Below, piece after piece: positions 1-3,484 of a stretch of DNA of 6,297 nucleotides. The stretch spans positions 1-6,297 of the forward strand of contig JAFAEU010000192.1 of NCBI GenBank assembly GCA_023423855.1, read 5' to 3'. The stretch's first letter is position 1. The number at the start of each line of letters is the position of its first letter. The notes under the pieces are model-generated. The model was given only the letters and a program-made list of their open reading frames with translations. It made no database searches and was not told where the DNA came from. The position numbers and the translations under genes are program-made. The stretch comes from Pseudomonadota bacterium (lineage in GTDB: Bacteria > Pseudomonadota > Gammaproteobacteria > Xanthomonadales > Xanthomonadaceae).

Positions 1-168
1 GCCAAGATCCTGGCGCCGCTGGACGACGCGTCCCCGAAGCGCGCGACGGCCGCGGAGCCGGTACGACTTCCCGGCCCCGGAACAATCGCGAACGCCGTCC
101 GGTATTTGCCTGCCGCATCCCGCACTTCTCCGCCGCGCGGCAATCCCTCTGCTAGGCTTGCCGCATGA
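1..168 (+). CDS. 3' end of an unidentified upstream gene (partial)
   Basis: An open frame enters from the left edge and stops at TGA 166-168. The first 20 codons all end in G or C, the coding signature of the real genes here, so at least positions 1-60 look coding on the plus strand. After about codon 20 the bias weakens (gta, cga, ctt, gga, aca, tat, cct, act, tct). The C-terminal tail, rich in Pro, Arg and Ala, is therefore either poorly constrained or out-of-frame readthrough. The stop overlaps the rnt start as ATGA, so translation of the two may be coupled. No motif identifies the protein in the 55 visible residues. The alternative is that the true gene ends in another frame because of a frameshift, and that the last ~100 bases are intergenic. 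Confidence 0.45.
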   Translation, partial: AKILAPLDDASPKRATAAEPVRLPGPGTIANAVRYLPAASRTSPPRGNPSARLAA

Positions 169-809
169 CCGACACGCTCGCGACGTCGCATCCTGCGAAC
201 ACCCCCAGCCTCCTGGCGAAACGCTTCCGCGGCTACCTGCCCGTGGTCGTCGACGTCGAGACCGGCGGCTTCGACTGGAACCGCCATGCGCTGCTCGAGA
301 TCGCGGTCGTGCCGATCGACGTCGGCGACGACAACGCCCTGGTGCTCGGCGAATCGGCGAGCGCGCACGTCGTGCCGGCGCCCGGCACCGACATCGACCC
401 GCAGTCGCTGGAAGTGACCGGGATCGACCTCGACCATCCGTTCCGCTTCGCCAAGCCCGAGCGCGAGGCACTGGAGCACGTGTTCGCCGCGGTGCGCGCC
501 GCGGTGAAGAAGCACGGCTGCCAGCGCGCGATCCTGGTCGGCCACAACGCGCACTTCGACCTGAACTTCGTCAACGCCGCGGTCGCGCGCAGCGGGCACA
601 AGCGCAATCCGTTCCACCCGTTCAGCGTGTTCGACACGGTCACGCTGGCCGGCGTCGCCTACGGGCAGACGGTGCTCGCGCGCGCGGTGCAGGCCGCGGG
701 CTTCCAGTGGGACAGCGCCAGCGCGCATTCGGCGCTGTATGACGCCGAGCAGACCGCCAGGCTGTTCTGCACCGTCGTCAACGCCTGGCCCGCACCGAAC
801 CGCGCCTGA
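165..809 (+). CDS. rnt: Ribonuclease T (DEDDh 3'-5' exoribonuclease)
   Basis: RNase T trims the 3' ends of tRNA (including CCA end turnover), 5S and 23S rRNA, and also acts on single-stranded DNA 3' ends. It works in the cytoplasm as a homodimer. The 214-residue product matches the family length (E. coli 215). All three exonuclease motifs are present: Exo I with D30 and E32 in VVVDVETGG, Exo II with D132 in HNAHFDLNF, and Exo III with H188 and D193 in [16 protein letters not shown]. Each residue is offset by exactly 7 from the E. coli catalytic set (D23, E25, D125, H181, D186), which supports both the assignment and the ATG start at 165. The segment [18 protein letters not shown] is the usual N-terminal family signature. 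There is no good SD; the start overlaps the previous stop (ATGA), consistent with translational coupling. The next gene lies 127 bp downstream on the same strand. Confidence 0.96.
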   Translation: MTDTLATSHPANTPSLLAKRFRGYLPVVVDVETGGFDWNRHALLEIAVVPIDVGDDNALVLGESASAHVVPAPGTDIDPQSLEVTGIDLDHPFRFAKPEREALEHVFAAVRAAVKKHGCQRAILVGHNAHFDLNFVNAAVARSGHKRNPFHPFSVFDTVTLAGVAYGQTVLARAVQAAGFQWDSASAHSALYDAEQTARLFCTVVNAWPAPNRA

Positions 810-840
810 CCGCGGATCCCGGCTGCAGCGCACGATGCGA

Positions 841-853
841 ACACCGCCGGTGT
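841..853. repeat. Short hairpin between rnt and the downstream gene
   Basis: ACACC-GCC-GGTGT is a perfect 5-bp stem with a 3-base loop (6 bp if the loop is reduced to one base). It lies about 30 bp after the rnt stop. No T-run follows, so it is not a convincing rho-independent terminator. It may be a weak 3'-end stabilising structure or chance. The remainder of 810-936 holds no recognisable promoter; only the SD of the next gene is clear. Confidence 0.3.
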
Positions 854-921
854 CCGCGCGCGCGTGCGGCGCCTCGACCTGGACTGAACATCGCCTGTGT
901 TCCACTGCCCTCGTCCGCAAC

Positions 922-927
922 GAGGAG
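922..927 (+). promoter_or_regulatory. Shine-Dalgarno of the Lys/Ala-rich gene
   Basis: GAGGAG sits 9 bases before ATG 937. It decides the start, because the same frame stays open far upstream with weak codon bias. Confidence 0.75.
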
Positions 928-936
928 ACCAGTGCG

Positions 937-1761
937 ATGCCGATCACCCGCGCGAAGGCAACCCAACTGCTCAACCAGAAGGAAATGGCGCTGTACGACG
1001 ACAGCAGGATCAACGGCCTGCGGCAGCTCGATGCGAAAGCGCTGGCATCGCGCGTCACCCGCGCACGCACCGCGCGCGAACGTGCGCGCGACCTCGTGCA
1101 GAAGCACAAGCTGGCCTCGCGCGGGCGCACCGGCAGCAAGCGCGGCCGCAGCGGTGCTGCCAACCAGCGCAGCAAGGACAAGGCCGAGCTGCTGGCGGAC
1201 ATCCTCAAGCGCTTCGAGACCCGCCTGCGCGAGGTGGAACGCGAGGCGAAGGCCGCCGCGACGGGCAACGGCAAACCTGCCGCGAAACGCGCGAAGGCTC
1301 CCGCAACGAAGCGGACGGCCACGCGCGGAAAGACCGCGACGAAGCGGTCAACGACCAGCCGGGCTGCACGCCGCGCCGGCGAGGACAAGGCGCCCCGCGC
1401 AGCGGCCACGAAGCGCGCAGGCGCGCGCAAGGCCACGTCCGCGAAGACATCCGCCGGCAAGCCTGCCCGCAAGGCCGCACGCAAGCGCCGCATCACGCCG
1501 GAACAGGCGCTGGCGCAGACCCGCGCCCTGCTCGAAGCCAAGCAGGCACGCGAACTCGAACCCAGGCCATGGGAGGCCACGCCGGGCAACGAACCGGGCG
1601 CGGGCGCGGGCGCGCCGGGCTACCAGTCCGACAGCGCCGCGCGCCGCGCGAAGCGACTGCACGCGGCGGAGGCGCGGATTCCTGCGATCCAGGGCAGCAT
1701 CAGCACCCGCGACCGCATCAACCAGGGCAAGCGCGATCATCGCGGGCAGGACGAGGACTGA
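937..1761 (+). CDS. Lys/Ala/Arg-rich protein with histone H1-like central segment
   Basis: I do not recognise a characterised family for this 274-residue protein. The start at ATG 937 is set by a GAGGAG SD at 922-927, nine bases upstream; the open frame continues further upstream but without coding signature. Residues 1-107 are predicted mostly helical and charged, with a conserved-looking start (MPITRAKATQLLNQKEMALY) and a helix around residues 82-105. Residues about 110-185 are low-complexity K/A/R/T/G, with repeated AAKRAK, ATKRTA, GKTATKR and PARKAARK units, resembling the tails of bacterial H1-like (Hc1/AlgP-type) DNA-binding proteins. Residues 186-207 form another likely amphipathic helix. 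Residues 221-228 are a GAGAGAPG linker. The C-terminus (235-274) is basic with a DED end. There is no signal peptide or membrane segment. A nucleoid- or RNA-associated role is inferred from composition only. It converges with sugE, ending 36 bp from the sugE stop. Confidence 0.8.
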   Translation: MPITRAKATQLLNQKEMALYDDSRINGLRQLDAKALASRVTRARTARERARDLVQKHKLASRGRTGSKRGRSGAANQRSKDKAELLADILKRFETRLREVEREAKAAATGNGKPAAKRAKAPATKRTATRGKTATKRSTTSRAARRAGEDKAPRAAATKRAGARKATSAKTSAGKPARKAARKRRITPEQALAQTRALLEAKQARELEPRPWEATPGNEPGAGAGAPGYQSDSAARRAKRLHAAEARIPAIQGSISTRDRINQGKRDHRGQDED

Positions 1762-1778
1762 ACCACTCGTGGCGACGC

Positions 1779-1797
1779 CGCGATGCAACGGATCGCG
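1779..1797. terminator. Hairpin between convergent genes (possible terminator)
   Basis: CGCGAT (1779-1784) and ATCGCG (1792-1797) form a perfect 6-bp inverted repeat around a 7-base loop. It begins immediately after the sugE stop codon (minus strand) and lies 17 bp after the stop of the plus-strand Lys/Ala-rich gene. There is no T-run on either side, so intrinsic termination is unproven. Its position in the only 36 bp between two convergent genes makes a bidirectional 3'-end role plausible. Confidence 0.35.
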
Positions 1798-2118
1798 TCA
1801 GCCCGGCGTCGCCAGCTTCAACCCCACGATTCCGGCCACGATCAGCCCCAGACTGATCAGTCGACCGGCGTTCGCCGGCTCCTGCAGCAGCACGATGCCG
1901 AGGATCGCGGTGCCGACCGCGCCCACGCCCACCCAGACCGCGTAGGCGGTGCCCACCGGCAGCGACTTCATCGCGATGCCCAGCAGCGACAGGCTGACGA
2001 CCATCGCCGCGACGGTGCCGAGCGTCGGCCACAGGCGGGTGAAACCTTCGGTGTACTTCAGGCCGATCGCCCAGCCGATCTCGAACAGGCCGGCGAGCAC
2101 GAGAATGATCCAGGACAT
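1798..2118 (-). CDS. sugE: SMR-family guanidinium exporter SugE/Gdx
   Basis: This 106-residue protein belongs to the small multidrug resistance family, Gdx/SugE subtype. These proteins export guanidinium in exchange for protons as dual-topology dimers in the inner membrane. Four membrane helices are visible, at about residues 3-20, 29-50, 57-79 and 84-103. The essential proton/substrate carboxylate E13 lies in the motif [14 protein letters not shown], with W16 close by. The helix-3 signature [18 protein letters not shown] (52-69, W62) and the end [14 protein letters not shown] are typical of SugE. The length matches the family (about 105). The start at 2118 is chosen because GGAGGT (2126-2131) is seven bases upstream; the in-frame ATGs at 2124 and 2133 are too close to or upstream of that SD. 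The leader holds a guanidine-II riboswitch candidate, which independently supports guanidinium as substrate over the older quaternary-ammonium label. Confidence 0.95.
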   Translation of the reverse strand: MSWIILVLAGLFEIGWAIGLKYTEGFTRLWPTLGTVAAMVVSLSLLGIAMKSLPVGTAYAVWVGVGAVGTAILGIVLLQEPANAGRLISLGLIVAGIVGLKLATPG

Positions 2119-2125
2119 GGTCATG

Positions 2126-2131
2126 ACCTCC
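2126..2131 (-). promoter_or_regulatory. Shine-Dalgarno of sugE
   Basis: Read on the minus strand this is GGAGGT, 7 bases before ATG 2118. It fixes the start at MSWIIL. Its first two G residues can also pair in an alternative hairpin (2130-2142) that competes with the riboswitch's second stem. Confidence 0.85.
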
Positions 2132-2140
2132 ATCGTCGAT

Positions 2141-2183
2141 GGGGTCGTCCCCGGATGCATGCGAGGCGCGGGGTCGTCCCCGC
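2141..2183 (-). ncRNA. Guanidine-II (mini-ykkC) riboswitch candidate
   Basis: Two hairpins occur in order on the minus strand. P1 (2183-2168) is GCGGGG-ACGA-CCCCGC, a perfect 6-bp stem. P2 (2152-2141) is GGGG-ACGA-CCCC, a perfect 4-bp stem. The linker between them is 15 bases. Paired stem-loops with identical ACGR tetraloops, a G/C closing pair and an SD a few bases after P2 define the guanidine-II class. In that class the two loops dock and each binds one guanidinium, and the RNA generally controls sugE-type genes at translation. The gene downstream is a SugE/Gdx exporter. The SD lies about 10 bases after P2. The sequence shows the hairpins and context; ligand binding is inferred from the family. 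Confidence 0.88.
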
Positions 2184-2191
2184 ACGGAATC

Positions 2192-2197
2192 ATTGTC
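2192..2197 (-). promoter_or_regulatory. Possible sugE promoter -10 box
   Basis: On the minus strand GACAAT matches four of six positions of the sigma-70 -10 consensus. It lies eight bases before P1 of the riboswitch, so a transcript would start at about 2184-2186, right at the first hairpin. A -35 is weak: TTACGC at a 19-base spacing is the best I see. Treat as tentative. Confidence 0.35.
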
Positions 2198-2199
2198 CC

Positions 2200-2220
2200 A
2201 CGCTCGCCTGACCCGAGCGT
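2200..2220. repeat. 7-bp perfect inverted repeat upstream of sugE
   Basis: ACGCTCG (2200-2206) and CGAGCGT (2214-2220) are perfect inverted copies around a 7-base loop. The repeat sits 11 bp after the small membrane gene's stop and just upstream of the sugE -10. No T-run follows on the minus strand. It could be a U-poor terminator for the rnr-rlmB transcript or a dyad operator for sugE. Confidence 0.4.
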
Positions 2221-2231
2221 AACCCGGCGAC

Positions 2232-2495
2232 TCAACCGGCGCCGTTGCGCTGTGCACGCGCTAGGCGATACGCGCACACCAGCACCCAGCCCACCAGCAG
2301 GAAGAACAGCGGTGCCCGGAACGCCTGCCACGCCGACGGCAGCAGCGCCGCGGCGCCGACCAGCCCCAGCAGCGCGCGCCAGCGTCCGCCCTGCGCTCCC
2401 GGTGCGAACGAGTGCAGGAACAGCGACAGCAGCAGCAGGCAGGCGCCCGCCAGCCCCAGCCAGTCCTGCCACTGCAGCGAGTCCAGCATCGCCAT
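2232..2495 (-). CDS. Small three-helix membrane protein, function unknown
   Basis: This is an 87-residue hydrophobic protein. Three membrane segments are evident: about 12-31 ([20 protein letters not shown]), 40-56 ([17 protein letters not shown]) and 62-79 ([18 protein letters not shown]), with short charged ends. It has no catalytic motif and I cannot name a family with confidence; the layout resembles small uncharacterised permease-like proteins of about 80-90 residues. ATG 2495 is preferred because GGAGG (2502-2506) lies six bases upstream; ATG 2489 is an alternative. The gene begins 16 bp after the rlmB stop, and its SD lies in that gap, so it probably shares rlmB's transcript. Third-position G/C bias is consistent with a real gene. 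A 113-bp gap holding the sugE leader follows it. Confidence 0.8.
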   Translation of the reverse strand: MAMLDSLQWQDWLGLAGACLLLLSLFLHSFAPGAQGGRWRALLGLVGAAALLPSAWQAFRAPLFFLLVGWVLVCAYRLARAQRNGAG

Positions 2496-2511
2496 CGCCT
2501 TCCTCCGTCCT

Positions 2512-3273
2512 CTAGCCCATCCGCTGGCGCACCGCCTCGAACAGCGTCACGCCCGCGGCCACGGATACGTTCAGACTCTCCACGCCCGGCGAAGTTTCCA
2601 CGCCCGGCATCGGGATCGACACCAGTTGGTCGCAGTGTTCACGGGTCAGCCGGCGCAGGCCGTCGGCCTCACCGCCCAGCACCAGCGCGACGTTGCCCTT
2701 GAGATCCAGCGCATAGAGCGACGCGCCCGCACCCCCGACGAGGCCGTAGATCCAGACGCCGAGCTTCTGCAACTCGGAGAGCGTGCGCGACAGGTTGGTC
2801 ACGCGCACCACCGGCACGCTGTCGGCCGCACCCGCGGAGGTCTTGCGCACCGTGGCGTTGACCTGCACCGCCTTGTCCTTCGGGATCACCACCGCCGTGG
2901 CGCCGGCGGCGGCCGCGCTGCGCAGGCAGGCGCCGAGGTTGTGCGGATCCTGCACGCCGTCGAGCACCAGCAGCAGCGCCCGGCCCTGCGCCTGTTCGAC
3001 CAGCGCTTCGAGATCGTGTTCGTCCCAGGTCTTCGCCGCGGCGTAGCGCGCGGCCACGCCCTGGTGGCGGGTGCCGCCGGAGACGCCGTCCAGCGCCTGC
3101 TGCGCGACCCGGCGCACCTCGATGTCGCGCCGGCGCGCCTGCTGCTCGATCTCGGCCAGGCGCGGATTCTTCGCGCCGGCCTCGACCAGCACCTCGCGCA
3201 CGTGTTCGGCATCGTGCTCGACCGCCGAGGCGACCGCGTTGATGCCGACGATCCATTGGTTTTGTTTGGACAT
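2512..3273 (-). CDS. rlmB: 23S rRNA (guanosine(2251)-2'-O)-methyltransferase RlmB
   Basis: RlmB 2'-O-methylates G2251 in the P-loop of 23S rRNA using SAM, acting as a cytoplasmic SPOUT-class dimer. The protein has 253 residues (E. coli 243). Residues 5-80 form the substrate-binding N-domain, starting with the usual IVGINAV. Residues 100-250 form the trefoil-knot domain: motif 1 LLVLDGVQDPHNLGACLRSA (N112, R118), motif 2 LVLGGEADGLRRLTREHCD (E202), and motif 3 with SLNVS (S233, N235) followed by VAAGVTLFEAVRQR. Motif 2 reads GGEADG where E. coli has GAEGEG. Between IPM (220-222) and SLN there are 10 residues instead of the usual 5, from an apparent PGVETS/PGVES duplication. The start at 3273 matches family N-termini, but no SD is visible; the leader is an AC-rich complement of a heptad repeat. 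It lies downstream of rnr, as in enterobacteria. Confidence 0.96.
   Translation of the reverse strand: MSKQNQWIVGINAVASAVEHDAEHVREVLVEAGAKNPRLAEIEQQARRRDIEVRRVAQQALDGVSGGTRHQGVAARYAAAKTWDEHDLEALVEQAQGRALLLVLDGVQDPHNLGACLRSAAAAGATAVVIPKDKAVQVNATVRKTSAGAADSVPVVRVTNLSRTLSELQKLGVWIYGLVGGAGASLYALDLKGNVALVLGGEADGLRRLTREHCDQLVSIPMPGVETSPGVESLNVSVAAGVTLFEAVRQRMG
2572..2607 (-). repeat. 18-bp tandem duplication inside rlmB
   Basis: The 12-mer TCCACGCCCGGC occurs at 2579-2590 and 2597-2608, a period of 18 bp. In the rlmB frame the two units read PGVETS (223-228) and PGVESL (229-234), with the first 11 in-frame bases identical. This looks like an in-frame six-codon duplication in the SAM-binding knot loop. 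Confidence 0.65.
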
Positions 3274-3283
3274 GGAACGTGAT

Positions 3284-3325
3284 TGGGAATTGGGGATTGA
3301 GGGTTCGGGACTGGGGACTCGGAGA
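3284..3325. repeat. Degenerate 7-bp tandem repeat upstream of rlmB
   Basis: Six consecutive heptamers read TGGGAAT, TGGGGAT, TGAGGGT, TCGGGAC, TGGGGAC and TCGGAGA on the plus strand. The T at unit position 1 is invariant and G dominates positions 3-5. The array begins 10 bp before the rlmB start codon, so it forms the rlmB leader as its C-rich complement (ATTCCCA-type units). Similar GATTCCC-type heptads are, from memory, common between genes in Xanthomonadaceae. Confidence 0.6.
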
Positions 3326-3348
3326 ACCTGTTACTGCCATGAGCAGGA

Positions 3349-3447
3349 CGTCATCCCGGCGAAAGCCGGGATCCATTTTGACGTTGCTCTTGATTATTCG
3401 AAAAAGCAGCAACAGCACAATGGATCCCGGCTTTCGCCGGGACGACG
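3349..3447. repeat. REP-like inverted pair (REPIN/BIME-type) between rnr and rlmB
   Basis: Two 32-base arms face each other, 3349-3380 and 3416-3447, and match at 30 of 32 positions as inverted copies. Each arm contains a perfect hairpin, CCCGGC-GAAA-GCCGGG, with a GNRA-type loop, flanked by conserved CGTC and ATCCAT ends. The 35-base centre holds a further inner inverted repeat, GTTGCT (3383-3388) with AGCAAC (3408-3413), so the whole ~100 bp can fold into one long cruciform. This is the form of a dispersed REP doublet mobilised in trans by RAYT transposases. No transposase gene is in the window. In the rnr-rlmB transcript it would form a strong structure that could protect or attenuate RNA. 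Confidence 0.8.
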
Positions 3448-3484
3448 GTTATCGGCGATCCATGGCGACCCCGGCACCACCGAT

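Noticed and set aside
814..824. GGATCCCGGCT after rnt, identical to part of the REP-like arm at 3422-3432.
   Set aside because: It is an 11-base match without the GAAA loop or the second half of the stem, too short in GC-rich DNA to call a repeat remnant.
739..936. An earlier start for the Lys/Ala-rich gene inside the end of rnt.
   Set aside because: The region has no coding bias in this frame and no SD, while ATG 937 has GAGGAG at proper spacing.
1261..1500. Repeated Lys/Ala codon blocks that could be read as a DNA tandem repeat.
   Set aside because: The similarity is in composition (AAK, ATK, GK units); there is no constant DNA period, so it is protein low complexity and not a repeat array.
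1798..2472. A longer 224-residue form of the sugE frame starting upstream.
   Set aside because: It reads through the riboswitch and overlaps the small membrane gene. The SD at 2126-2131 and family length fix the start at 2118.
3284..3447. CRISPR-like array between rnr and rlmB.
   Set aside because: The two long arms are inverted, not direct; the direct repeats are only 7 bp and degenerate, with no spacers and no cas genes.
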